Shown in pieces: positions 46,617 to 55,625 of a stretch of 64,000 nt of DNA (positions within the stretch are counted from its first letter, which is position 1; every line of letters starts with the position of its first letter). The stretch spans positions 343,734-407,733 of the forward strand of contig JABBOY010000003.1 of assembly GCA_012927585.1 (NCBI GenBank), given 5' to 3'. A program made the translations under genes and the position numbers. The notes beneath the pieces were generated by a model. It was not told where the DNA came from and ran no database searches. It saw only the letters and a program-made list of their open reading frames with translations. This DNA is from Glaciimonas sp. (lineage in GTDB: Bacteria; Pseudomonadota; Gammaproteobacteria; Burkholderiales; Burkholderiaceae_D).

Positions 46617-49600
46617 ATGACTGATCTGTCCATCGTCGACAAGCTCACCGCATACAAACCGGCCAACAAGATTCGCTTCGTCACCGCAGCTTCCTTGTTC
46701 GATGGCCACGATGCGTCGATCAATATCATGCGCCGCATCCTGATGGCCAATGGTGCGGAAGTGATTCATCTCGGGCACAACCGCTCAGTAGATGAAATCG
46801 TCACCGCTGCGTTGCAAGAAGATGCACAAGGCATCGCCATTTCCAGCTATCAGGGCGGCCATGTCGAATACTTCAAGTACATGATCGACTTGCTGCGAGA
46901 ACGTGGCGGCGCGCATATCAAAGTGTTCGGCGGCGGCGGCGGTGTCATCGTGCCGGAAGAGATTGCCGATCTGCATGCGTATGGCGTGACCCGTATTTTC
47001 AGCCCGGAAGATGGCCAGAGCATGGGGTTGGTCGGCATGATCCTGTCGATGATCCAGGCCTGCGATATCGATCTGTCGGCCTTTGCCCCAACCGAACTGG
47101 CCGCGCTGCAAGGCGACGATATTGCCGCCAAACACCGGCCGCTGGCGCAACTTATTACCGCGCTGGAAAACGACAAAGGCGGCGACAAGGTCAGCGTCAA
47201 ATTAAAGGAACAATTGCACGCAGCGGCAGCCGCACTGCACACCCCGACGTTGGGCATTACCGGTACCGGCGGCGCCGGTAAATCCTCTTTGACCGATGAA
47301 CTGATCCGTCGCATCCGCATCGATCAAGACGACACGCTGAATATCGCACTGATCTCGATCGACCCGTCGCGCCGCAAATCAGGGGGCGCGCTGCTGGGCG
47401 ACCGCATCCGCATGAATGCGATCAACCCGTGGGGCGGCAAGGATGGCGCGCCGGTGCGGGTCTTCATGCGCTCGCTGGCCACGCGCGAAGCCGGTTCCGA
47501 AATTTCGCAAGCGCTGCCGGACGTGATTGCAGCCTGCAAAGTGGCCGGCTTTGATTTGGTCATCATTGAAACCTCCGGCATCGGTCAGGGCGACGCCGCC
47601 ATCGTGCCGCATGTGGATGTCAGCACGTATGTGATGACGCCGGAGTTCGGCGCCGCTTCGCAGCTGGAAAAAATTGACATGCTCGATTTTGCCGATTTCA
47701 TCGCGATCAATAAATTCGACCGCAAAGGTTCGCAAGACGCGCTGCGCGATGTCGCCAAGCAATACCAGCGCAACCGTGAACTGTGGAACCTGCGCCCGAA
47801 CGACATGCCGGTGTATGGCACCCAAGCGTCGCGCTTCAACGACGATGGCGTAACCGCGCTGTATCAGGGTTTGCTGCCAAAACTGATTGAGCACGGCCTG
47901 AAAGCCAATGCCAGCAAACTGCCACCCATCGCCGCTAAATTCTCCAGCAGTAAAAACGTGATCGTACCGCCGGCGCGCAGCCGTTATCTGGCTGAAATCG
48001 CCGACACGCTGCGCGGTTATCACAAATCTACCCGCAAACAAGTGCTGCTGGCGCGCGAGCGGCAGCAGTTGCAGGAAGCTATTCGGATGTTGGCAGCAAC
48101 CCACCCTCTCCCCAGCCCTCTCCCTGAGGGAGAGGGTGAGACTGGGCGCCTGGCGGCGCTGGTACAAGAACGCGACGCCAGCCTCGACGCCGCTTCCAAA
48201 AAGCTGCTGAAGATGTGGCCCGACATGCAAAAGTCGTATGCCGGCGACGAATACGTAGTCAAAATCCGCGACAAGGAAATCCGCACCCAACTGGTCTCCA
48301 GTTCCATGTCCGGCACCAAAATCCGCAAAGTCGCGCTGCCCAAGTTCGAGGATCACGGCGAAATCCTGCGCTGGCTGATGCTGGAAAACGTCCCCGGCTC
48401 GTTTCCGTTCACCGCCGGCGTATTCGCTTTCAAGCGCGAAAACGAAGACCCGACCCGCATGTTCGCCGGCGAAGGCGATCCGTTTCGCACCAACCGCCGC
48501 TTCAAGCTGGTATCCGAAGGCATGGACGCCAAGCGCCTGTCGACCGCCTTCGACTCGGTCACGCTGTACGGTGCCGACCCGGCTATCCGGCCCGACATTT
48601 ACGGTAAAGTCGGCAATTCCGGCGTCTCGATTGCGACGCTGGACGACATGAAAGTGCTGTACGACGGTTTCGACCTGTGCAGCCCGTCCACCTCGGTTTC
48701 GATGACCATCAACGGCCCGGCTCCGACCATCCTGGCAATGTTCATGAACACCGCTATCGACCAGCAACTCGACAAGTTCCGTAGCGACAACAGCCGCGAT
48801 GCGACCGCTGATGAAGCCGCCAAAATCCGCGTTTGGGTATTGCAAAACGTACGCGGCACCGTCCAGGCCGACATCCTGAAAGAAGACCAAGGCCAGAACA
48901 CTTGCATCTTCTCGACCGAATTCAGCCTCAAAGTAATGGGCGACATTCAGGAATATTTCGTCCACCACCAGGTGCGCAACTTCTATTCAGTCTCGATCTC
49001 CGGCTATCACATCGCCGAAGCCGGTGCCAATCCGATCTCGCAACTGGCGTTTACGCTATCGAACGGCTTCACCTTCGTCGAAGCGTATCTGGCGCGCGGC
49101 ATGCACATCGATGATTTCGCGCCGAATCTGTCGTTCTTCTTCAGCAATGGGATGGACCCAGAATACACGGTTCTGGGACGCGTCGCCCGCCGTTTGTGGG
49201 CGGTGGCAATGCGCGACAAATACGGCGCCAACGACCGCAGCCAAAAGCTGAAATACCACATCCAGACTTCCGGCCGCTCACTGCATGCGCAGGAAATCGA
49301 CTTCAACGACATCCGCACCACGCTGCAGGCGCTGATCGCGATTTACGACAATTGCAACAGCCTGCACACCAACGCCTTCGATGAAGCGATCACTACCCCG
49401 ACCGACGAATCGGTGCGCAGGGCGTTGGCAATTCAATTAATCATCAACCGCGAATGGGGCCTGGCCAAGAACGAAAACCCGATCCAGGGCAGCTTCATCA
49501 TCGAAGAATTGACCGATCTGCTGGAAGAAGCGGTGCTGCAAGAGTTTGAACGTATCGCCGAACGCGGCGGCGTGCTGGGCGCGATGGAAACCGGCTACCA

Positions 49601-49952
49601 GCGCGGCAAGATCCAGGAAGAATCGATGCACTACGAACACATGAAGCATGACGGCACGCTGCCCATCGTCGGCGTCAACACCTTCCGCAACCCGAAAGCC
49701 GGCGGCACTCCGCAAAAAATCGAACTGGCGCGCTCGACCGAGGCCGAAAAGCAATCGCAACTGACCCGCCTGGCCGATTTCCAGAGCCGCCACGCGGCCG
49801 AAGCGCCACAAGCACTGGCCGCCCTGCAGCAAGCGGCGATCAACAACGAAAACGTGTTCGAGAAACTGATGGATGCGGTACGGGTCTGTTCGTTGGGGCA
49901 AATCACTACCGCACTGTTTGAGGTCGGTGGGCAGTATCGGCGGAATATGTAA
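46617..49952 (+). CDS. icmF: Fused isobutyryl-CoA mutase IcmF
   Basis: An 1111-residue B12 enzyme that interconverts isobutyryl- and n-butyryl-CoA. Residues ~20-150: cobalamin-binding domain with DGHDAS. Residues ~205-430: MeaI-type G-protein chaperone ([33 protein letters not shown]). From ~560: the CoA-binding mutase barrel ([43 protein letters not shown]). Between the G domain and the barrel a palindromic repeat encodes [13 protein letters not shown] in frame. ATG 46617 has GGAG upstream; an ATG at 46566 inside the palindrome is unlikely. Confidence 0.95.
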   Translation: MTDLSIVDKLTAYKPANKIRFVTAASLFDGHDASINIMRRILMANGAEVIHLGHNRSVDEIVTAALQEDAQGIAISSYQGGHVEYFKYMIDLLRERGGAHIKVFGGGGGVIVPEEIADLHAYGVTRIFSPEDGQSMGLVGMILSMIQACDIDLSAFAPTELAALQGDDIAAKHRPLAQLITALENDKGGDKVSVKLKEQLHAAAAALHTPTLGITGTGGAGKSSLTDELIRRIRIDQDDTLNIALISIDPSRRKSGGALLGDRIRMNAINPWGGKDGAPVRVFMRSLATREAGSEISQALPDVIAACKVAGFDLVIIETSGIGQGDAAIVPHVDVSTYVMTPEFGAASQLEKIDMLDFADFIAINKFDRKGSQDALRDVAKQYQRNRELWNLRPNDMPVYGTQASRFNDDGVTALYQGLLPKLIEHGLKANASKLPPIAAKFSSSKNVIVPPARSRYLAEIADTLRGYHKSTRKQVLLARERQQLQEAIRMLAATHPLPSPLPEGEGETGRLAALVQERDASLDAASKKLLKMWPDMQKSYAGDEYVVKIRDKEIRTQLVSSSMSGTKIRKVALPKFEDHGEILRWLMLENVPGSFPFTAGVFAFKRENEDPTRMFAGEGDPFRTNRRFKLVSEGMDAKRLSTAFDSVTLYGADPAIRPDIYGKVGNSGVSIATLDDMKVLYDGFDLCSPSTSVSMTINGPAPTILAMFMNTAIDQQLDKFRSDNSRDATADEAAKIRVWVLQNVRGTVQADILKEDQGQNTCIFSTEFSLKVMGDIQEYFVHHQVRNFYSVSISGYHIAEAGANPISQLAFTLSNGFTFVEAYLARGMHIDDFAPNLSFFFSNGMDPEYTVLGRVARRLWAVAMRDKYGANDRSQKLKYHIQTSGRSLHAQEIDFNDIRTTLQALIAIYDNCNSLHTNAFDEAITTPTDESVRRALAIQLIINREWGLAKNENPIQGSFIIEELTDLLEEAVLQEFERIAERGGVLGAMETGYQRGKIQEESMHYEHMKHDGTLPIVGVNTFRNPKAGGTPQKIELARSTEAEKQSQLTRLADFQSRHAAEAPQALAALQQAAINNENVFEKLMDAVRVCSLGQITTALFEVGGQYRRNM
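48102..48147. repeat. Palindromic repeat inserted in frame within icmF
   Basis: CCCTCTCCCCAGCCCTCTCC followed by CTGAGGGAGAGGGTGAG: the arms CCCTCTCCC and GGGAGAGGG pair around TGA. This repeat type is usually intergenic in proteobacteria. Here it keeps the reading frame and encodes [12 protein letters not shown] in the linker between the G-protein and mutase domains. Confidence 0.75.
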
Positions 49953-49955
49953 TTC

Positions 49956-49985
49956 GTAGGGTGGAAAAGCGCAGCGCCTTCCACC
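49956..49985 (+). repeat. REP-like palindrome, copy 1
   Basis: GTAGGGTGGAAAAGCGCAGC followed by GCCTTCCACC. The arms GGTGGAA and TTCCACC pair around a GCGC-rich loop. It begins 4 bp after the icmF stop. Three related copies follow within 1.4 kb, in the opposite orientation. Confidence 0.8.
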
Positions 49986-50094
49986 GAATGGAATCTACCA
50001 TAATTACCAGTTTTTCTACAGAAGAAATGACAATGCCGCCCGGGCACTGGACGTGCTCATCGTTGCGCATTGCCGGAATTTTGCATGTACATTC

Positions 50095-50124
50095 GGCGGA
50101 AGGCGCTGCGCTTTTCCGCCCTAC
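50095..50124 (-). repeat. REP-like palindrome, copy 2 (opposite orientation)
   Basis: GGCGGAAGGCGCTGCGCTTT followed by TCCGCCCTAC, the reverse complement type of copy 1. It ends 3 bp before the surviving C-terminal part of a DUF4160 gene. Confidence 0.8.
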
Positions 50125-50127
50125 AGT

Positions 50128-50244
50128 GCTGAAATTGCATTAGCGATGAATCAGGGACTTTCAATTAAACAGCTCCATGAAGCATCGACGTTGGTGCAGG
50201 ATCATTATGAGGAGATTACCGATGCATGGCATAGACACTTCTGA
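50128..50244 (+). pseudogene. C-terminal remnant of a DUF4160 gene
   Basis: The frame AEIALAMNQGLSIKQLHEAS, then TLVQDHYEEITDAWHRHF before the stop, matches the end of DUF4160 proteins (usually ...NQGFS..EL..I..LV..N...L...WHE.F). The N-terminal half is missing or out of frame, and REP-like copy 2 lies exactly at the break. DUF4160 and DUF2442 genes are normally adjacent, and the intact DUF2442 gene overlaps this remnant. Confidence 0.6.
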
Positions 50245-50512
50245 GGTTGAGGTTTCCTTGGCATCCAATAAGGGTTTCTGGTTGCTTTTGAAGGACGAGG
50301 AACTGTTTGTTCCCTACACAGAATTTCCCTGGTTCAAGCAAGCCACAATGGAACAGATCACTACCGTCGAATGGCCAACGCCCAATCATCTCTACTGGCC
50401 TCTGCTTGATGTTGATTTGGCGGTGGAATCCATTCGCGATCCTAGCCAATTTCCCTTGGTGGTCAAGCCTGACCCGTCATTCAATCAGGACACGCCAAAG
50501 TGCCCCCCTTAA
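50222..50512 (+). CDS. DUF2442 family protein
   Basis: A 96-residue protein starting MHGIDTSEVEVSLASNKGFW, then LFVPYTEFPWFKQATMEQI and LYWPLLDVDLAVESI, the conserved DUF2442 core. AGGAG lies 8 nt before ATG 50222. The C-terminal ~12 residues (DPSFNQDTPKCPP) are not family-like. It usually forms a pair with DUF4160 (a suspected toxin-antitoxin-like pair), but its partner is broken here. Confidence 0.75.
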   Translation: MHGIDTSEVEVSLASNKGFWLLLKDEELFVPYTEFPWFKQATMEQITTVEWPTPNHLYWPLLDVDLAVESIRDPSQFPLVVKPDPSFNQDTPKCPP

Positions 50513-50559
50513 TTCGGGCGTTGCACTTCGCATTGTAGATACCCGCATATCAGCCGTGC

Positions 50560-50589
50560 GGCGGAAGGCGCTACGCTTTTCCGCCCTAC
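50560..50589 (-). repeat. REP-like palindrome, copy 3
   Basis: GGCGGAAGGCGCTACGCTTT followed by TCCGCCCTAC, differing from copy 2 by one base. It lies between the convergent DUF2442 and vapC genes. Confidence 0.8.
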
Positions 50590-50625
50590 CGAGCTTGGCC
50601 TAGGCAATGACCTTTCCTTAGCAAG

Positions 50626-50997
50626 TTAATGCGTCAGGTTTGCTGACAAACCAAGCCGGGCACTTGCCGCAAGCAGACGCTTATCACGCGTCCATAGCAA
50701 CGCGCCGAATGAAAGCCGGGCAGCGGCCAATAAGTGAGCATCGATATAGCCAATTCCGATTCCGAACAGTGCATTTTGGGCGATGAAACGCATAACTTCC
50801 TCTTCGGTGGCAACACCCGCTTGTGGCAAATCTTGCAGGGAACTCAGAACCATATCGCGATTTTGCAAGTTGCCCAATGCCAGTTCGCCCGTCACGAACC
50901 GGTGGCCCAGCACCTGGCCCGCGTTCAAAAGTCCCGTTAATTCCGCATCACCGTGCCGCAAATGGTCGATCCAGACCGATGTATCAACCAGAATCAC
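50626..50997 (-). CDS. vapC: VapC-type PIN-domain toxin
   Basis: A 123-residue PIN-domain ribonuclease. MILVDTSVWIDHLRHGD holds the first acidic residue, GELALGN the second, GYIDAHLLAAARL the third, and LWTRDKRL the last. All four acidic positions are present, so the toxin should be active. The start overlaps the vapB stop as ATGA. Targets of such toxins are usually tRNA or rRNA; not predictable here. Confidence 0.9.
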   Translation of the reverse strand: MILVDTSVWIDHLRHGDAELTGLLNAGQVLGHRFVTGELALGNLQNRDMVLSSLQDLPQAGVATEEEVMRFIAQNALFGIGIGYIDAHLLAAARLSFGALLWTRDKRLLAASARLGLSANLTH

Positions 50998-51191
50998 GCT
51001 GACTCCGCCTGGCGTCGTAGGACGGTATCCAGCAAAGGTTCCGAGCCTCCCAGTAAGGCCAAGCGTTTGGCGCTCTCGCGCTGAATTAATGCCTTGAGAG
51101 CTTCGCGCACTAAAGCAGTCTTTTCCATTGGGCCGGTAAAAGACTGGGCCTTTTCCAGCAATGCATCATCAAGTACAAGTGTGGTGCGCAT
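50994..51191 (-). CDS. vapB: VapB-type antitoxin
   Basis: A 65-residue antitoxin. MRTTLVLDDALLEKAQSFTG and KTALVREALKALIQRESAKRL form a ribbon-helix-helix DNA-binding fold, followed by a short C-terminus (LLDTVLRRQAESA) that would block the PIN active site. AAGGAG lies 7 nt before ATG 51191. It is upstream of and coupled to vapC. Confidence 0.88.
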   Translation of the reverse strand: MRTTLVLDDALLEKAQSFTGPMEKTALVREALKALIQRESAKRLALLGGSEPLLDTVLRRQAESA

Positions 51192-51261
51192 ATCGCTCTC
51201 CTTGGATTTATGCACAAATTCTAGCATCAAATGATGCCCAAATAAATGCATGGCGTTGCAA

Positions 51262-51293
51262 GGCGGAATAAGCGCTGCGCTTTTCCACCCTAC
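51262..51293 (-). repeat. REP-like palindrome, copy 4
   Basis: GGCGGAATAAGCGCTGCGCT followed by TTTCCACCCTAC: same orientation as copies 2 and 3, slightly diverged. It sits upstream of vapB. Confidence 0.75.
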
Positions 51294-51532
51294 CTAACTT
51301 TAATCTCGTACAACAACGCCGCAAAAAACACAAGCCCTTGAAATTTCACTTAATTGAAAAATAGCACGACCGGTCAAAAATATTATCGTACAGCGTCCGC
51401 AGCGCTCTTTGTCCAGCTAAAATGCCCAAGTGCTGGCGCTGCAGACTCCCCGGATGACTCCGGTGCAAGCCGTCCGACCAGCCTGGCACCGCCGCCCAAC
51501 ATCGACCAGATCAACCTAGCGCAAGGAATTAC

Positions 51533-53215
51533 ATGAACAACAGCCCGTGGCTGCAGTACTACCCAGCCGGCGTACCCGCCACCATCGACGTCAGCAAATA
51601 CAGTTCCATCGTGGCTCTGCTGGAAGAAAGCTTTAGCCTGTACCGGGCGCGCCAGGCTTACGTTTGCATGGACACACCTATCACATACGGCGACATCGAC
51701 ACGCTCTCTGCCGCGCTCGGCGCCTGGCTGCAATCACGCGGTCTGCAACGCAATGACCGCGTTGCCGTGATGCTGCCCAACGTGCTGCAGTATCCGGTTG
51801 CGGTGGCTGCCATCCTGCGCGCCGGTTTTATCATCGTCAACGTTAATCCGCTGTACACCCCGCGCGAGCTGGAACACCAGTTGCGGGACGCCGACGTGCA
51901 GGCAATCATCATTCTGGAAAACTTTGCCAGCACTTTAGAGGAAGTGCTCCAACATATGTCGATCAAGCATATCTTGCTGGCCAGCCTGGGCGACATGCTC
52001 GGCGCCATCAAGGGCGGTATCGTCAATTATATGGTGCGCAAGCGCAAGAAAATGGTGCCGGCTTATGCGCTGCCAGGCGCGGTGCGCTTCAACCATGCGA
52101 TCAGGCTGGGCCGCACGCTGCAGTTGCAACGACCGGATATCAAAGCCAACGACGTCGCCGTGCTGCAATACACCGGCGGCACCACCGGCGTCTCCAAGGG
52201 CGCGACGCTGCTGCACAGTTGCATCCTGGCTAATCTGCTGTCCACCCAGGCCTGGATGCAACCCGGCCTCGACCGCAAACCGATCGACGGCCAGTTGACG
52301 CTGATATGCGCGCTGCCGCTGTATCACGTGTTCGCCTTCGTCACTTGCGGCCTGCTCGGCATGCGCACCGGCGGTTTGGTGGTCTTGATCCCAAACCCGC
52401 GCGATATTGCGGCCACGGTCAAGACGCTGTCGAAGTATCCGCTGCAGTTCTTCCCGGCGGTCAATACCCTGTTCAATGCGCTGGCCGACAACGCGGAGTT
52501 CGCCAAGCTCGATTTTTCGCAATTGTCGATGACGGTCGGCGGCGGTACTTCGGTGCATGAATCGGTGGCGCAAAAATGGCTGGAAATTACCGGTTGTCCG
52601 ATTGTCGAAGGCTACGGCCTGTCGGAAACAGCTTCCGCCGTAATCTGTAATCCTGCCACCCTGGTGAAATATAGCGGCACTATTGGCTTGCCGATGCCGA
52701 GCGTCGAAGTGCGCCTGCTGGACGATAACGGCTTTGATGTGGACGCCGGCGCACCCGGCGAAATCGCGCTGCGCGGGCCGCAAGTGATGCGGGGCTACTG
52801 GCAACGGCCGCAAGAAACGGCAGATGCGATGACGCCCGACGGTTACTTCAAGACCGGCGATGTCGGCGTCATGGATGAGCGCGGCTTCATCAAGATCGTC
52901 GACCGCAAGAAAGATATGATCCTGGTGTCCGGCTTTAACGTCTATCCGAACGAAATCGAGGAAGTGGTCGGCGCCCATCCAGACGTACTCGAATGCGCGG
53001 TGATCGGCTTGCCGGACGAACACTCGGGCGAAGCGGTCAAATTGTTCGTGGTGAAACGCAATCCGGCACTGACCGTCGAGGCACTCAAGGAATATTGCAG
53101 CCACCAATTGACCGGCTACAAACGCCCTAAGCAGATCGAATTTATAAAGGAACTGCCGAAGACCAACGTTGGCAAGGTTCTGCGCCGCCAGTTGCGCGAC
53201 CACAAAGAAAATTAA
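51533..53215 (+). CDS. fadD: Long-chain fatty acid-CoA ligase
   Basis: A 560-residue adenylate-forming enzyme that activates fatty acids for beta-oxidation. ATP P-loop QYTGGTTGVSKGA, core motif GYGLSETASAV, FACS-type signature DGYFKTGDVGVMDERGFIKIVDRKKDMILVSGFNVYPNEIEEVV, and catalytic Lys in PKTNVGKVLRRQLRD. Closest to E. coli FadD by length and motifs. Monocistronic, ended by repeat copy E. Confidence 0.92.
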   Translation: MNNSPWLQYYPAGVPATIDVSKYSSIVALLEESFSLYRARQAYVCMDTPITYGDIDTLSAALGAWLQSRGLQRNDRVAVMLPNVLQYPVAVAAILRAGFIIVNVNPLYTPRELEHQLRDADVQAIIILENFASTLEEVLQHMSIKHILLASLGDMLGAIKGGIVNYMVRKRKKMVPAYALPGAVRFNHAIRLGRTLQLQRPDIKANDVAVLQYTGGTTGVSKGATLLHSCILANLLSTQAWMQPGLDRKPIDGQLTLICALPLYHVFAFVTCGLLGMRTGGLVVLIPNPRDIAATVKTLSKYPLQFFPAVNTLFNALADNAEFAKLDFSQLSMTVGGGTSVHESVAQKWLEITGCPIVEGYGLSETASAVICNPATLVKYSGTIGLPMPSVEVRLLDDNGFDVDAGAPGEIALRGPQVMRGYWQRPQETADAMTPDGYFKTGDVGVMDERGFIKIVDRKKDMILVSGFNVYPNEIEEVVGAHPDVLECAVIGLPDEHSGEAVKLFVVKRNPALTVEALKEYCSHQLTGYKRPKQIEFIKELPKTNVGKVLRRQLRDHKEN

Positions 53216-53219
53216 TCCT

Positions 53220-53300
53220 ATACTAGGATTTGTATTTTTATGTATAGCAATGAATATATGCGGAGCTATAGGTATTTTTTTATATACTCCCTATAACTTT
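53220..53300 (+). repeat. Dispersed AT-rich repeat, copy E
   Basis: Starts 5 bp after the fadD stop: ATACT, TTTGTATTTTTATG, AATATATGCGGAGCTATAG and TATATACTCCCTATAA. Between convergent fadD and hpt. Confidence 0.75.
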
Positions 53301-53383
53301 ATATAAAAAAATTAAACCGATATGCCACGCATCGTAGGTATTTTGCGCATGGCGCGGTCTTTTCACATTCATACAGCAGCGCC

Positions 53384-53450
53384 GTAGGTGCGAATTTATT
53401 CGCACTCTTCCCTAATCCATGCGGACAAATGCGAATAAATTCGCACCTAC
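53384..53450. repeat. Inverted pair of REP elements
   Basis: A 21-bp unit at 53384-53404 (GTAGGTGCGAATTTATTCGC plus A) is perfectly repeated inverted at 53430-53450. Each unit is itself nearly palindromic (TGCGAAT/ATTCGCA). This is the layout of paired REP sequences in gamma- and beta-proteobacteria. It is between fadD and hpt, next to repeat copy E. Confidence 0.85.
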
Positions 53451-53498
53451 CGAAAAATGGCAAGCCATCGCGGCTAAAGCTACTTAAAGCCAACGATA

Positions 53499-54068
53499 TT
53501 ATTTTTTCGGCGTTATCGCCCAAATACTGCCGAGGTTGCGCCAGTAACCGTAGGCATCCATGCCGTAACCGATGACGAATTTGTTGGGCAGCACCAGGCC
53601 GACATAATCCGCCGCGACCGGCTTGCTCTTGCCGGTATCCTTGTCAGAGAACACCGCCAGTAATACTTCCTTGGCACCCATGTCCAGCAGTCGTTGTTTG
53701 ACGTGCGCCAAGGTTTCGCCTTCGTCGAGAATGTCGTCCAGCACGATCAAAGTGCGGCCGCGGACATCGGCCCGCGGCTCGACTTTCCACTCGATGTGAC
53801 CGCCCTGATCACGGTTACCGTAGCGGGTGACGTGGATGTAATCGAATTCGAGCGGGAATTTCAGGCGCGTCAGCAACTGGCCGGCAAATACTACTGCGCC
53901 GCCCATCACACCCAGCACTAGCGGATAGGCGTCGCTATCGGCATGGTCGAAGCGTGCATTCAGGTCGGCGGCGATCCGGTCCACCGCCGCCTGGACTGCG
54001 GCTTCATCAAAAATCAGTTCGGCATTGGCGAGAAGTTCTCGGGCCTGTTGTGCGTGGGAATGCGGCAT
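53499..54068 (-). CDS. hpt: Hypoxanthine(-guanine) phosphoribosyltransferase
   Basis: A 189-residue purine salvage enzyme that makes IMP/GMP from hypoxanthine/guanine and PRPP. PRPP motif: GRTLIVLDDILDEGETL. Flexible-loop and base-contact regions: DYIHVTRYGNRDQGG and VLPNKFVIGYGMDAYGYWRNL. The start at 54068 (MPHSHAQQAREL) fits the family; the longer frame is not conserved. Convergent with fadD. Confidence 0.92.
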   Translation of the reverse strand: MPHSHAQQARELLANAELIFDEAAVQAAVDRIAADLNARFDHADSDAYPLVLGVMGGAVVFAGQLLTRLKFPLEFDYIHVTRYGNRDQGGHIEWKVEPRADVRGRTLIVLDDILDEGETLAHVKQRLLDMGAKEVLLAVFSDKDTGKSKPVAADYVGLVLPNKFVIGYGMDAYGYWRNLGSIWAITPKK

Positions 54069-54199
54069 ACGGTAATCTCGCTGACGGTAAAAATGACGGG
54101 AATGGAATTGTGCCACCAAATCCGCAACGGCAACACCGCTTCAATTGCCCATTAGCCTTCAATCAACCACCAATTAACCGTCCGCTTTGAATCAACCAG

Positions 54200-55450
54200 T
54201 CACTCATACTTGCGCGCATCTTCGATCACGATGCCGTCGTTGGGCAGCGTGCCGAGTGCCGTTTGTTGCACCTGGCCGCGCAATTTAGTGACATCGCGGA
54301 TGGTCTCAACGATGGCTTGGGTAACAACCTCCGACAGCACTTCCGCGGCTTCGCAATGCAGCGTCATGATGTCATTGGCCATGATGCCCGAGATCACCAG
54401 CCGCGCCTTGGCTATTTCCGGGTGGCGGTTGACGATTTGCGCTACTTGCGACGGATGCACGAACATCGCGCGCACTTTGGTGGTCTGGTCGGCACGGCCC
54501 ATCCAGCCTTTGATGCGGGTATTGGTGCGACCGCACGGCGAAATGCCCGGCAGGGTCGCCGACAGGTCGCCGGTGCCGAAACGGATCAGCGGGTAATCGG
54601 GATTGAACGAAGTGACGACGACCTCGCCGACTTCACCTTCCGGCACCGGGTCGCCGGTGCCGGGGCGCACGATTTCCAGCAGGATATCTTCATCGAGCAT
54701 CATGCCGGGATTGACCTGGCCCTCAGTTTCGGTTTCAAAAGCGATATTGCCGATGTCGGCCGACGCATACAGTTGCAGCACATGCGGCACGCCATGCTCT
54801 TGCAGCCATTGGCGCAGCGACGGCGGCAATGCTTCAGCGCCGACCAGCGCCCGCTGCAAGCAGTTGATATCGGCCCCCATTTCCAGCGCTTTTTCGATAA
54901 TGATCTTGAGAAAACTCGGAGTGCCGACATACGCATCAGGCTTCAGCGCAACAATCGCCTGCACTTGCATTTCAGTCTGGCCGCTGCCGGCCGGTATGAC
55001 TGGGCAACCGAGTTGCGCCGCAGCACTTTCGACCATGAAAGCGGCGGGCGTAAAGTGGTAGGAAAAACAGTTTTGCACTACTTGCCCAGCCCGCAAACCC
55101 AATGCATGCATCGGCCGCGCAAAACGCCACCAATCTTGGCCCTGCCCTTCCGGGTCGAAAATCGGCCCCGGCGACATGAACAAATGGCGCATCTGCGACG
55201 GTGCCATAGTGGTCATCGCGCCGAATGGCAACGACTGCCGCTGCAAGTCATGCAAGTCGGATTTGCGCGTTACAGGCAATTGCGCCAGCGCGGTGCGCGA
55301 AGTAATGTCGGCGGCCACCGTCTGGCCCAGAATGCGCTGCCAGCCGGAAGCCTGTTGCGCCAGCGCAATTAATTTAGGCAAACGCAGCATCAGGTCGCGT
55401 TCGCGTGCTTCGGGCGGGCGGATTTCAAGGGCATCAAAATATTCGGACAT
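54200..55450 (-). CDS. Phenylacetate-CoA ligase-like protein (PaaK family), altered P-loop
   Basis: A 416-residue AMP-binding protein of the PaaK type. AVGTPSFLK-like sequence (DAYVGTPSFLKIIIEKALEMG), RALVGAEALPPSLRQWL, RFGTGDLSATLPGISPCGRTNTRIKGWMGRADQ and KVRAMFVHPSQV are family motifs. The usual Ser/Thr/Gly P-loop (SSGTTGKPT in PaaK) is replaced by MSPGPIFDPEG. The catalytic C-terminal lysine is unclear. It is the last gene of the acyl-CoA ligase/Liv cluster, so it may act on the imported acid. Confidence 0.82.
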   Translation of the reverse strand: MSEYFDALEIRPPEARERDLMLRLPKLIALAQQASGWQRILGQTVAADITSRTALAQLPVTRKSDLHDLQRQSLPFGAMTTMAPSQMRHLFMSPGPIFDPEGQGQDWWRFARPMHALGLRAGQVVQNCFSYHFTPAAFMVESAAAQLGCPVIPAGSGQTEMQVQAIVALKPDAYVGTPSFLKIIIEKALEMGADINCLQRALVGAEALPPSLRQWLQEHGVPHVLQLYASADIGNIAFETETEGQVNPGMMLDEDILLEIVRPGTGDPVPEGEVGEVVVTSFNPDYPLIRFGTGDLSATLPGISPCGRTNTRIKGWMGRADQTTKVRAMFVHPSQVAQIVNRHPEIAKARLVISGIMANDIMTLHCEAAEVLSEVVTQAIVETIRDVTKLRGQVQQTALGTLPNDGIVIEDARKYE

Positions 55451-55625
55451 AGGAACCTACTTCAGGGGCGCAAGCGCTAGTGAGCAAAGGTGAAATTGAG
55501 TGAGTAGTGCCGGAAAGATAGGGTGCGCATGGTGTCTTTGCGGGGCGCACGCAGGTTTGCAAGCCTGTGTCGTTTCGTCAGCGAATGGCGTGCCATTCGA
55601 AACCCCTGCTACATCCATACGGACA

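Noticed and set aside
47379..48968. 529-residue minus-strand frame inside icmF
   Set aside because: Antisense shadow of the strongly conserved icmF; composition (many His, Arg, Val) is typical of a mirror frame.
51935..53203. 422-residue minus-strand frame inside fadD
   Set aside because: Mirror frame of a well-supported gene; no family motif and unusual composition.
54263..55372. 369-residue plus-strand frame opposite the PaaK-like gene
   Set aside because: Mirror frame with Arg/His-rich content; no ribosome-binding site or recognisable domain.
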